Shown here: positions 1 through 5,930 of the stretch, one piece after another | How the letters are laid out: each line of letters starts with the position of its first letter | Position numbering within the stretch: position 1 is the stretch's first letter | Source: an uncultured Eubacterium sp. | Lineage (GTDB): Bacteria > Bacillota > Clostridia > Lachnospirales > Lachnospiraceae | Direction of reading: 5' to 3' | Assembly (NCBI RefSeq): GCF_934295145.1 | Contig: NZ_CAKRAS010000086.1 | Span: forward strand, 1 to 7,434 | DNA length: 7,434 nt | The notes under the pieces: model-generated | Databases searched by the model: none | What the model was told of the DNA's origin: nothing | What the model saw: the letters and a program-made list of their open reading frames with translations, nothing else | Translations under genes and position numbers: made by a program

Positions 1-1077
1 AAACTTGATATTCTCGGACACGATGATCCGACCATGATCCGTATGCTTCAAGATCTGACTGGTGTGGATCCGCAGACGATTCCACTGGACAGCCCGGAAG
101 TCATGTCCTTATTCCAGAATACATCAGCCCTAGGCATCGAGCCGGAAGATATCGGCGGATGTAAACTGGGAGCCCTTGGAATCCCGGAGTTTGGTACCGA
201 TTTTGCCATGCAGATGTTAATTGATACCAAACCACAGGCATTTTCTGATCTGGTCAGAATCGCAGGTCTGTCCCATGGAACAGATGTATGGCTTGGAAAT
301 GCCCAGACCTTGATTCAGGAAGGAAAAGCAACGATTTCCACGGCAATCTGTACCCGTGACGATATCATGACGTACCTGATCGGTAAAGGGCTGGACAGTG
401 AGGAAGCATTTACCATTATGGAGCGTGTGCGAAAAGGTGCCGTTGCCAATGGAAAATGTAAAGAATGGCCGGAATATAAGCAGGATATGTTGGATCACGG
501 TGTGCCGGACTGGTATGTGTGGTCCTGTGAAAAAATCAAGTACATGTTCCCGAAGGCCCATGCGGCGGCATATGTTATGATGGCATGGAGAATCGCATGG
601 TGTAAGGTATTTTACCCGCTGGCTTATTATGCAGCTTTTTTCAGTATCCGTGCCACATCTTTCAACTATGAATTGATGTGTCAGGGAAAAGAGAGACTAG
701 AATATTTCATGCATGATTATGAACGGCGAAAAGATACGCTCTCCAAAAAAGAGCAGGACACTTACAAAGATATGCGTATCGTACAGGAAATGTATGCCCG
801 CGGATTTGAATTTTTACCGATCGATCTTTATAAAGCAAAAGCACATCATTTTCAGATTATTGATAATAAGCTGATGCCTTCCATCAGTACCATTGACGGT
901 CTGGGAGACAAAGCGGCAGATGCGGTAGTAGAGGCGGCAAAAGACGGGAAATTCCTCTCAAGGGATGATTTCCGGCAACGTACAAAAGTTAGCAAGACGG
1001 TGATCGATCTGATGGTGGATCTGGGAATTTTATCAGATCTTCCGGAATCCAATCAGTTGTCATTGTTTGATCTGTAA
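1..1077 (+). CDS. polC: DNA polymerase III alpha subunit, PolC type (C-terminal part)
   Basis: This is the replicative DNA polymerase of low-GC Gram-positive bacteria, acting at the fork with the sliding clamp. The frame is open from base 1, giving 358 residues of a protein usually about 1,430 long, so the start and the palm catalytic aspartates lie outside the window. Visible PolC signatures are LGHDDPTMIRML at residues 5-16, SGHGT-like LSHGTDVWLGNAQ near 90-102, and YMFPKAHAAAY at 181-191. A helix-hairpin-helix-like stretch with IDGLGDKAADAV lies near 298-309. The protein ends in QLSLFDL (352-358), whose QLSLF matches the beta-clamp binding motif expected at a PolC C-terminus. The stop at 1075-1077 is intact. 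I see no obvious terminator downstream, and the 111-nt gap to the next gene holds nothing else I can name. The identification is firm; only the 5' extent is unknown. Confidence 0.96.
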   Translation, partial: KLDILGHDDPTMIRMLQDLTGVDPQTIPLDSPEVMSLFQNTSALGIEPEDIGGCKLGALGIPEFGTDFAMQMLIDTKPQAFSDLVRIAGLSHGTDVWLGNAQTLIQEGKATISTAICTRDDIMTYLIGKGLDSEEAFTIMERVRKGAVANGKCKEWPEYKQDMLDHGVPDWYVWSCEKIKYMFPKAHAAAYVMMAWRIAWCKVFYPLAYYAAFFSIRATSFNYELMCQGKERLEYFMHDYERRKDTLSKKEQDTYKDMRIVQEMYARGFEFLPIDLYKAKAHHFQIIDNKLMPSISTIDGLGDKAADAVVEAAKDGKFLSRDDFRQRTKVSKTVIDLMVDLGILSDLPESNQLSLFDL

Positions 1078-1188
1078 AAATAGTATGTTTGTTTTTCATA
1101 AGTAATCGAAGATAGAGATAAGGCAGAAAGAGAAATTGGTTTAGCTATTATTTTAATGAAATATAGGTGAATGTAAGGAGTAAGGCAG

Positions 1189-2052
1189 ATGAAAGATTTA
1201 CTGGATATACGAAACGAGATTGACGGTATTGACCGCCAGATTGTGGAATTATTTGAAAATCGTATGCTATTGACTACCCAGGTGGCAGAGTATAAAATTT
1301 CCACCGGAAAGGCAGTATTTGACAAAGAGCGTGAGGTGTCAAAATTGGATTCTGTAGCAAGTTTGGCACATTCTGATTTTAACAGTCATGGTGTCAGAGA
1401 GCTGTTTGAACATATCATGTCTGTCAGTAGAAAACGGCAGTATCAGCTTCTGACTGAGCATGGAAAATTTGCGCCAACTGGTTTTGTAGAAGTAAAAGAG
1501 CTTGATTTCACCCATGCGGCAGCAGCATTTATTCCGGCTTCTGAGGAAGCAGCAAAAAGCTATTTTCCAGAAGAGTGCGGTCTGCAAAAATGCGCAGACT
1601 GGCGGGAAGCCTGCGATGTATTACAGAGGGAAGAAGTTAATTTTGCATTTCTTCCGATGCAGGATCCGGCCTCCGGTTATGTGTCTGCCAACTACAATCT
1701 GGTGTCAGAGTATGGTTTTTATATTCTGGAAGAATATGAGACAAGCCCGCAGCCGAAGGTCCGTTACCTGCTGATTTCCAAAGACCGCGTGACTTTGAGC
1801 GGAGCGGACAAGATCAGCATTTGCTTTGAGGCGCCGGATGCTTGCGGTTCATTATATCATTTGATGTCTCATCTGACTTATAATAACCTGAATATGAACC
1901 GGATTGAATCAATTGTTATTTCTAAAAATCCGTTGGATTATCGGTTCTTCATGGATCTCAGCGGCAATCTGAATGACAGTGCAATCAAAAATGCAGTGCT
2001 TGGTTTGCATGATGAAGCCCGGAATTTTAAAGTTTTAGGAAATTACAGATAG
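1189..2052 (+). CDS. pheA: Chorismate mutase with degenerate prephenate dehydratase-like and ACT regions (P-protein-like)
   Basis: The N-terminus (about 1-88) is an AroQ chorismate mutase, converting chorismate to prephenate for Phe/Tyr synthesis. Residues aligning with the E. coli active site are all present: R8, R25, K36, D45, R48, E49 and Q84. Residues about 105-198 resemble only the first lobe of prephenate dehydratase: LPMQDPASG (155-163) stands where LPIENSTAG is expected. The segment normally carrying SHPQ is absent, and the catalytic TRF motif reads VRY (191-193). Residues about 205-284 are an ACT-like domain with GSLY (220-223), but the Phe-binding ESRP reads ESIV (240-243). Length is 287 against roughly 370-390 for a full P-protein. 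AAGGAG at 1175-1180, 8 nt upstream, supports the start. I infer a working, possibly ACT-regulated mutase without dehydratase activity; the symbol reflects architecture only. Family motifs are from memory. Confidence 0.85.
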   Translation: MKDLLDIRNEIDGIDRQIVELFENRMLLTTQVAEYKISTGKAVFDKEREVSKLDSVASLAHSDFNSHGVRELFEHIMSVSRKRQYQLLTEHGKFAPTGFVEVKELDFTHAAAAFIPASEEAAKSYFPEECGLQKCADWREACDVLQREEVNFAFLPMQDPASGYVSANYNLVSEYGFYILEEYETSPQPKVRYLLISKDRVTLSGADKISICFEAPDACGSLYHLMSHLTYNNLNMNRIESIVISKNPLDYRFFMDLSGNLNDSAIKNAVLGLHDEARNFKVLGNYR

Positions 2053-2072
2053 TAACAAAATGGAAACTATGA

Positions 2073-2078
2073 TACAAT
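2073..2078 (+). promoter_or_regulatory. Possible extended -10 promoter element before the HAD gene
   Basis: TACAAT at 2073-2078 is preceded by TG at 2070-2071, giving the extended -10 pattern TGnTANAAT, and TATACT follows at 2079-2084. No recognisable -35 hexamer lies 16-18 nt upstream. The site sits in the 74-nt gap between the chorismate mutase gene and the HAD gene, 49 nt before the latter's start, so a separate promoter is plausible. The match is by eye only. Confidence 0.35.
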
Positions 2079-2126
2079 TATACTGATAAGGAAAAACAGG
2101 AAGAGAGATCGTAGGAGGCCAGTCGT

Positions 2127-2936
2127 ATGGAAAAAAAGATATTCTTTATTGATTTTGACGGAACTTTAATGAGGGATGATAAAACGATTTCAGATAAAAA
2201 TCGAGAAGCACTACGGAATGCAGTGAATCAGGGACATTATATCGCCCTTGCGACCGGACGAGCTGTCAGCAGTGGTCGGAGAATTGCAAAAGAACTTGGA
2301 TTAACGCGGCCGGGTTGCTATCTGGTGGCATACAATGGAGGAACCATCTACGATTTTTCGGCAGATTGTATCTTAAGCAACAAACGTCTGCCAATTGAAT
2401 ATGCCGAATATCTGTTGCGGGAGGCGACAGAAGCTGGTATACATATTCAGACCTATTCTGATACACAGGTGCTTGCGGCAGCACGCAATAAGGAACTTGA
2501 TTTTTATACGAAAAAGACCGGAATGCCATGCAGAATCACCGGAAATCTGAACAGTATGCTGTATGAAGAACCGCCGAAAATGCTTCTGATCGATCTGGAG
2601 CATAAAGAACGGTTGGAAGCATTTCAGCAGGCGCATGCAGAGTGGGAGAAAGGAAAATGCAGCAGCTTTTTCTCCTGCAAAGAATATCTGGAGTATTGTC
2701 CATTGGGAGCAAATAAAGGATATGGTGTAAAATTTTTGTGTAACTTCCTTGGAGTGTCGATTGAAAATGCAGTTGCTATCGGAGATGAGGAGAATGATAT
2801 CAGTATGATCCGCAATGCCGGTGTGGGTGTGGCAATGAAAAATGCGGTGCAGATTGTAAAAGATGCCGCAGATTATATCACAGAGTATGATAATAACGAA
2901 GACGGCGTGGCAGAAGTTATTGAGAAATTTTCCTGA
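2127..2936 (+). CDS. Cof-type HAD-superfamily phosphatase
   Basis: This is a cytosolic, Mg-dependent phosphatase of the Cof/YidA branch of the haloacid dehalogenase superfamily; members dephosphorylate sugar phosphates, FMN, PLP or similar small molecules. Its 269 residues are normal for the group. All four HAD motifs are visible: motif I DFDGTL with D9 and D11, motif II ATGR with T43, motif III lysine K197 in ANKGYG, and motif IV GDEEND with D220 and D224. AYNGG (68-72) is typical of the branch. The C2-type cap lies between about 85 and 185. There is no signal peptide or membrane segment. AGGAGG at 2113-2118, 8 nt from ATG, fixes the start. The gene ends in tandem stops TGA TAA at 2934-2939. 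The substrate cannot be told from sequence, and the neighbours (chorismate mutase, diguanylate cyclase) do not suggest one. Confidence 0.93.
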   Translation: MEKKIFFIDFDGTLMRDDKTISDKNREALRNAVNQGHYIALATGRAVSSGRRIAKELGLTRPGCYLVAYNGGTIYDFSADCILSNKRLPIEYAEYLLREATEAGIHIQTYSDTQVLAAARNKELDFYTKKTGMPCRITGNLNSMLYEEPPKMLLIDLEHKERLEAFQQAHAEWEKGKCSSFFSCKEYLEYCPLGANKGYGVKFLCNFLGVSIENAVAIGDEENDISMIRNAGVGVAMKNAVQIVKDAADYITEYDNNEDGVAEVIEKFS

Positions 2937-3001
2937 TAAGCAGTAGAATCAGTATCTGGTAAAATATATGTTGGAGTGATTGTATACTGGAAGAAGAATA
3001 T

Positions 3002-3061
3002 GTCAGCTTTCGCTGACCAGAATCATGCACCAAGTCTCACGTGCGTTCGACTTGAAAAGTC
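3002..3061. repeat. Cluster of short inverted repeats (possible dispersed intergenic element)
   Basis: Within 60 nt of intergenic DNA there are three pairings. GTCAGC (3002-3007) and GCTGAC (3012-3017) form a 6-bp stem around a TTTC loop. CAAGTC (3031-3036) pairs with GACTTG (3049-3054) around a 12-nt loop containing the palindrome CACGTG (3038-3043). GACTT (3049-3053) can instead pair with AAGTC (3057-3061). The second and third pairings exclude each other. No T-run follows directly; five Ts begin at 3071, 10 nt after the last stem. It could be a REP-like dispersed repeat, a poor terminator for the HAD gene, or a leader structure if transcription starts upstream. I cannot test whether it is repeated elsewhere in the genome. 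Confidence 0.45.
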
Positions 3062-3139
3062 TTAACAGTATTTTTAGAAAAAACTTGCACAAAAAGTAGT
3101 TTGGTATTATCGTAGACAAAGAACGTTTTATTAACTACA

Positions 3140-3145
3140 TATAAT
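3140..3145 (+). promoter_or_regulatory. Candidate -10 element for the GGDEF gene
   Basis: A perfect TATAAT lies 27 nt before the start codon of the diguanylate cyclase gene. The nearest -35-like hexamer, TAGACA at 3113-3118, matches TTGACA in five of six positions, but the spacer is 21 nt, too long for a standard housekeeping promoter. TTGCAC at 3085-3090 is another -35-like site, with only a weak TATCGT 17 nt downstream. Initiation in this gap is likely because a palindrome cluster and 236 nt separate the gene from its upstream neighbour. The exact promoter is uncertain. Confidence 0.35.
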
Positions 3146-3172
3146 GAAGAATATGCAAAAGGATAAATATAA

Positions 3173-4624
3173 ATGAAAACAATCATGAAGTATGAGTTAG
3201 TAATAAATGAAGCACTCAGATCAGCGCTTGATTACGATACACCAGATGAGCAGATTAATGAATTTATCGGCTTTTTTGGAAACCATATCGGTTCTGACAG
3301 AATCTATATTTTTGAGGATTCTGAGGAAAGACATGCTACGGACAATACTTATGAATGGTGTGCAGATGGAGTTATTCCTGAAATTAATGAACTGCAAAAT
3401 GTCGATATGGATATCATCGATTGGTGGTATGAAACATTTTCCAGAGGGGAGAGTGTGATCATCACCGACGTGGAAGATCTCAAGGAAGAACATCGTGTAT
3501 CCTATGATATGTTACGGGCGCAAAATGTAAAGAATGTGGTAGTATGTCCTTTATATTATAAAGATGAGATCAGAGGTTTTTTTGGCGTAGACAATCCGTC
3601 AAGAAGTGATTACAGGGCACTTACATCCTTTCTGGATATGATCGAAACACTTCTTATTTCGCTTTTGAAAGTGCGTAATTCTTTTAGAAAGGCGAACAAA
3701 CTGGCAAAGCTCAGCAGTTATTCCTCACTTTCAAAAATTTATGAATCTATGTACTATATTAATGTGCAGAATGGCAGATACCACATTGTAAAGACAACAT
3801 CGCAGTTTGACGGATATCTGGAAAAAGAGATCAGAAAAGAAGGAGAGTACGAGATCTGGGATGATTTTTGTGGCCATATAAGGAAAATCGCAGACAAAAT
3901 ATGCATGGAGTCGTACTTGGAAGAATCTTTGGATTTTATAGATCTCAATACGGCGGAAGAACGACTCCACGGAAAAACAAGTATCATACATGAGTTTGTA
4001 GATAAAAGCAGAGGCTGGTGCCGCAGCAGATTTATTCCTGTAGATTACGACGAAAACGGAAACCTTTTGCATGTGCTTTATTGTATTGAGTCTATAGAAG
4101 AAGAGAAAAAACGTGAGAATCGCCTGCTGTACCTGGCGCAAACCGATCTGATGACAGGATTATGCAATCGTGGAAGTGGAGAGAAAAGAATCACAGAGTT
4201 TTTACATGACAGAATAAGAGGCCTGCTCTGTCTGCTTGACTGTGATAAATTCAAGATGGTAAACGATACATATGGTCATTCTATAGGTGACGAGGTTATC
4301 ATCGCTGTTGCAGAGAGTTTACAGAAATCTTGTCGTGAAAACGATGTGCTTTTGCGTCTGGGAGGCGATGAATTCGCAATCTTCATGCCGGGTATGCTGG
4401 ATCACTCGTCAGCAGAGAAGTTCTTTGAGAGACTTTTTGAAAATGTCGGACAGATTGCTATTCCGGAGATGCAGGGAAAACGTGTAGAAATCAGCTTAGG
4501 TGCATGTTTCTACAACGGCGCAGAAAACGTTTCTTTCGATCAGCTGTACAGAAATGCAGACAAAGCAATGTATCAGAGCAAAAAGAAACAAGGATATAGT
4601 GCAACGATTTATGATGGAAAGTAA
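3173..4624 (+). CDS. Diguanylate cyclase with N-terminal GAF-like and central PAS-like sensor regions
   Basis: This probably makes cyclic di-GMP from two GTP. Residues about 1-165 look GAF-like, with the typical VVVCPLYYKDEIRGFFGVDNP pattern seen in part at 122-142. Residues about 180-310 resemble the divergent PAS-like region common in clostridial GGDEF proteins. The catalytic domain runs from about 320 to 480: DLMTGLCNR (325-333), metal-binding D356, N364 and D373 at the guanine site, and an intact GGDEF at 397-401. RxxD (R388-D391) lies five residues before GGDEF, so the inhibitory I-site is kept, predicting product feedback. No EAL or HD-GYP domain is present, and there is no convincing membrane segment, so it is probably cytosolic. 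AAAAGGA at 3157-3163 supports the first ATG over the one four codons later. It is flanked by a palindrome cluster upstream and an inverted repeat downstream, so is likely monocistronic. The ligand is unknown. Confidence 0.93.
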   Translation: MKTIMKYELVINEALRSALDYDTPDEQINEFIGFFGNHIGSDRIYIFEDSEERHATDNTYEWCADGVIPEINELQNVDMDIIDWWYETFSRGESVIITDVEDLKEEHRVSYDMLRAQNVKNVVVCPLYYKDEIRGFFGVDNPSRSDYRALTSFLDMIETLLISLLKVRNSFRKANKLAKLSSYSSLSKIYESMYYINVQNGRYHIVKTTSQFDGYLEKEIRKEGEYEIWDDFCGHIRKIADKICMESYLEESLDFIDLNTAEERLHGKTSIIHEFVDKSRGWCRSRFIPVDYDENGNLLHVLYCIESIEEEKKRENRLLYLAQTDLMTGLCNRGSGEKRITEFLHDRIRGLLCLLDCDKFKMVNDTYGHSIGDEVIIAVAESLQKSCRENDVLLRLGGDEFAIFMPGMLDHSSAEKFFERLFENVGQIAIPEMQGKRVEISLGACFYNGAENVSFDQLYRNADKAMYQSKKKQGYSATIYDGK

Positions 4625-4641
4625 GATTAAGTAAAGCGGAC

Positions 4642-4710
4642 ATAAGTATCCCCCTTACCTACCGTGTAGTGCTCTGCGCACTTGAAGCGGTAGGTAAGGG
4701 GGATGCTTAT
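4642..4710. repeat. Long inverted repeat between convergent genes, candidate bidirectional terminator
   Basis: The arms at 4642-4664 and 4688-4710 are 23 nt each and complementary at 22 positions. The one exception (T4647 against G4705) is a G-U wobble in plus-strand RNA. The 23-nt loop holds a nested 5-bp stem, AGTGC (4668-4672) with GCACT (4678-4682). Each arm contains a C5 or G5 run. The repeat lies 17 nt after the diguanylate cyclase stop, and its right arm includes the PHP gene stop codon (TAA, complement of 4707-4709). Its position suggests termination of both converging transcripts. However, neither strand has a T-run after the stem, so it is not a textbook intrinsic terminator. A small palindromic mobile element is the alternative. 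Confidence 0.75.
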
Positions 4711-5561
4711 TCTGCGTTCAAAAAAAGATTTTTCAGGGCTTCCAGAAATTCATATGGCACAGACATATTTCCTTTTCCTGTGCCAAGATGAATATACGGT
4801 TTATTTGCACCATGGAAATCAGAACCGCCGGAGAGCAGCAAGTTATATTTTTTTGCCATTTTCCGAAAATCTTTTTCATCAGAGCCCTGATTACAGGAAT
4901 AAACTGCCTCAATGCCGTTCAAACCTGCCGCTACAAGTTCTTCAATCATGGCAGTCAGTTCCGCACGTCTCATTTTATACAGGCACGGGTGTGCAAGAAT
5001 CGCAAGCCCGCCCGCCTGATGAATCAGAGCAACTGCCTGCATCGGAGTGATTTTATAGCGGTCCACATAGCATTTGCATCCGTCTCCGATGTATTTATCA
5101 AAAACAGTTTTCAGATCTTTTACCTGTCCGGAGTCCACCAGATATCTGGCAATGTGTGGACGTGCGACTACAGTATCCGGATTCAGACGATACAAGTCTT
5201 CGGCAGTGATCTGAAAACCTTCTTCCTGGAGTTTTTCTACCATTTTCAGATTGCGATTGTCGCGGTTATCACGGAATTTTGCCAGTTCTGCCTGAAGGTT
5301 GCTATTTGCAGGATTAATAAAGAGTCCAACTACATGGATTTCCGTTCCATGATATTCTGTGGAGAGTTCTACACCCGGAACGACTTCCAGACCGGAGGAT
5401 TTTCCGGCAGCGAGTGCTTCAGAAACACCGTCAACGGTATCGTGATCGGTCAAAGCAAAGGCGGAGAGACCACATCGTTTTGCTTCGGTAACGAGTTTTG
5501 TCGGGGTAAAGGTGCCGTCGGAAGCAGTAGAGTGTACATGTAAATCAACAGTTTTATTCAT
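4707..5561 (-). CDS. PHP-domain metal-dependent phosphoesterase (YciV/RNase AM-like family)
   Basis: This is a stand-alone PHP-domain phosphoesterase. Relatives include E. coli YciV (RNase AM, which trims rRNA 5' ends) and 3',5'-nucleoside bisphosphate phosphatases. Counting from the start used here (284 residues), the metal ligands are visible in order: DLHVHS with H8 and H10, LTDHD with D39, H40 and D41, GVELS with E65, IHVVG with H76, RPHIARYL with H136, LAHP with H191, and GGSDFHG with D248 and H250. Length is normal for the family, and no membrane segment is visible. Another ATG lies at 5570, but AAGGA would be only about 1 nt from it and 10 nt from the ATG at 5561, so the shorter form is preferred. 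The stop codon is inside the intergenic inverted repeat. The gene is divergent from infC. Substrate (RNA or nucleotide) is not decidable from sequence. Confidence 0.92.
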   Translation of the reverse strand: MNKTVDLHVHSTASDGTFTPTKLVTEAKRCGLSAFALTDHDTVDGVSEALAAGKSSGLEVVPGVELSTEYHGTEIHVVGLFINPANSNLQAELAKFRDNRDNRNLKMVEKLQEEGFQITAEDLYRLNPDTVVARPHIARYLVDSGQVKDLKTVFDKYIGDGCKCYVDRYKITPMQAVALIHQAGGLAILAHPCLYKMRRAELTAMIEELVAAGLNGIEAVYSCNQGSDEKDFRKMAKKYNLLLSGGSDFHGANKPYIHLGTGKGNMSVPYEFLEALKNLFLNAE

Positions 5562-5570
5562 AGGAAACAT

Positions 5571-5576
5571 GTCCTT
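5571..5576 (-). promoter_or_regulatory. Ribosome binding site deciding the start of the PHP gene
   Basis: Read on the minus strand this is AAGGAC, part of AGAAAGGAC. Its AAGGA core leaves 1 nt to the ATG at 5570 and 10 nt to the ATG at 5561. Only the second spacing allows normal ribosome placement, so the protein most likely begins MNKTVDLHVHS and not three codons earlier. Confidence 0.6.
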
Positions 5577-5581
5577 TCTTT

Positions 5582-5596
5582 ATAATATATAGTATA
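5582..5596 (-). promoter_or_regulatory. AT-rich region with candidate -10 sites for the PHP gene
   Basis: On the minus strand this stretch contains TATACT (plus-strand AGTATA, 5591-5596) and TATTAT (plus-strand ATAATA, 5582-5587), about 20-35 nt before the PHP start codon. No good -35 hexamer sits at standard spacing for either. The gene is divergent from its upstream neighbour, so it must have its own promoter close by. These are the best -10 candidates seen. Confidence 0.3.
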
Positions 5597-5723
5597 AAAA
5601 GCTATAAGTGTAATTCCTTTTCTAAATATCTGAAGATATAGGTGGAAAAATATTTCAAAAGTAGTATAATAAAAAAGTAAAATCTATGCAAGAAGGAATA
5701 CGGAAACTCCAAAATACCAAAAG

Positions 5724-5759
5724 ATATTGAAAAAATATTGCCAAAAAATATTGAAAAAA
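5724..5759 (+). promoter_or_regulatory. Phased A-tracts and repeated ATATTG upstream of the infC promoter (UP-element-like)
   Basis: ATATTG occurs three times at 5724-5729, 5735-5740 and 5748-5753. A-tracts of five or six lie at 5731-5735, 5743-5748 and 5754-5759, about one helical turn (11-12 nt) apart. They end immediately upstream of the -35 hexamer at 5764. Such phasing is known to bend DNA, and AT-rich sequence here can bind the RNA polymerase alpha subunit, so this probably strengthens the infC promoter. Function is inferred from position and composition. Confidence 0.45.
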
Positions 5760-5763
5760 CTGG

Positions 5764-5792
5764 TTGACGTTGAAAAAAAAGTATGGTATAGT
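5764..5792 (+). promoter_or_regulatory. Housekeeping sigma-factor promoter of the infC-rpmI-rplT operon
   Basis: TTGACG (5764-5769) and TATAGT (5787-5792) are separated by exactly 17 nt. TGG just before the -10 (TG at 5784-5785) gives an extended -10. Predicted initiation is near 5798-5800, leaving an mRNA leader of about 130 nt before the ATT start of infC. This is one of the two strongest promoters in the window, as expected for ribosomal protein genes. Confidence 0.85.
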
Positions 5793-5798
5793 ATCAGA

Positions 5799-5914
5799 GT
5801 TGTTGAAGACAAAGTAGAGTATCCACTCTCACCCCGGCGCGAATGAGCGACCGGTGGTTATTATTTCAAATACATTTGATTTGATTGTGGATAGTCTGCC
5901 TATCCACTTTTTTT
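5799..5914 (+). promoter_or_regulatory. L20-type autoregulatory leader of infC-rpmI-rplT
   Basis: In Firmicutes the infC-rpmI-rplT mRNA begins with a leader to which free L20 binds, favouring early termination. The elements seen here fit. AGAGT-ATCC-ACTCT forms a hairpin at 5816-5829. ACC-CCGG (5831-5837) pairs with CCGG-U-GGU (5851-5858), with an inner CGC/GCG stem at 5838-5840 and 5847-5849. A terminator follows at 5887-5914. TATCCAC at 5820-5826 is identical to the terminator's 3' arm (5901-5907), so it can pair with GTGGATA (5887-5893) instead and prevent termination. Position and structure match the L20 leader as I know it. A covariance-model search would confirm it. Confidence 0.82.
5887..5914 (+). 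terminator. Leader (attenuator) terminator before infC
   Basis: GTGGATAG (5887-5894) and CTATCCAC (5900-5907) form a perfect 8-bp stem with a TCTGC loop, followed directly by seven Ts (5908-5914). It sits between the promoter and the infC ribosome binding site, so it can cut off expression of the whole operon. It competes with the upstream TATCCAC at 5820-5826. Confidence 0.85.
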
Positions 5915-5916
5915 AT

Positions 5917-5923
5917 GGAGGTG
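5917..5923 (+). promoter_or_regulatory. Ribosome binding site that places the infC start at ATT 5931
   Basis: GGAGGTG is a near-perfect Shine-Dalgarno sequence, beginning 2 nt after the attenuator T-run. The ATT codon at 5931 is 7 nt away, whereas the first in-frame ATG at 5943 is 19 nt away, too far. This supports the non-standard start. Confidence 0.8.
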
Positions 5924-5930
5924 CAAAACC

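Noticed and set aside
1078..1188. T-box or other leader before the chorismate mutase gene
   Set aside because: Only 111 nt, no T-box core sequence, no terminator hairpin with T-run and no clear -35/-10 pair.
2937..3172. Possible cyclic di-GMP riboswitch before the diguanylate cyclase gene
   Set aside because: I looked for GEMM-type conserved segments and paired stems with a tetraloop receptor and did not see them; only the short palindromes and AT-rich promoter-like DNA are present.
3731..4141. Minus-strand open frame of 136 codons within the diguanylate cyclase gene
   Set aside because: The plus-strand frame is strongly supported by GAF-like and GGDEF features; the antisense product is Phe/Cys-rich and has no recognisable domain.
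4788..5543. Long plus-strand open frame (251 codons) opposite the PHP gene
   Set aside because: It lies wholly antisense to a gene with a complete set of PHP metal-binding motifs, has no ribosome binding site I can see, and its translation (many Cys, Phe, Ile) resembles no family.
5665..5670. TATAAT as an upstream second promoter for infC
   Set aside because: The hexamer is perfect but the best -35 (TGGAAA, 5643-5648) is poor, and AT-rich DNA gives such matches by chance; kept only as a weak possibility.
5686..5730. 14-codon open frame as a leader peptide before infC
   Set aside because: It lies upstream of the predicted transcription start and shows no convincing protein-coding character.
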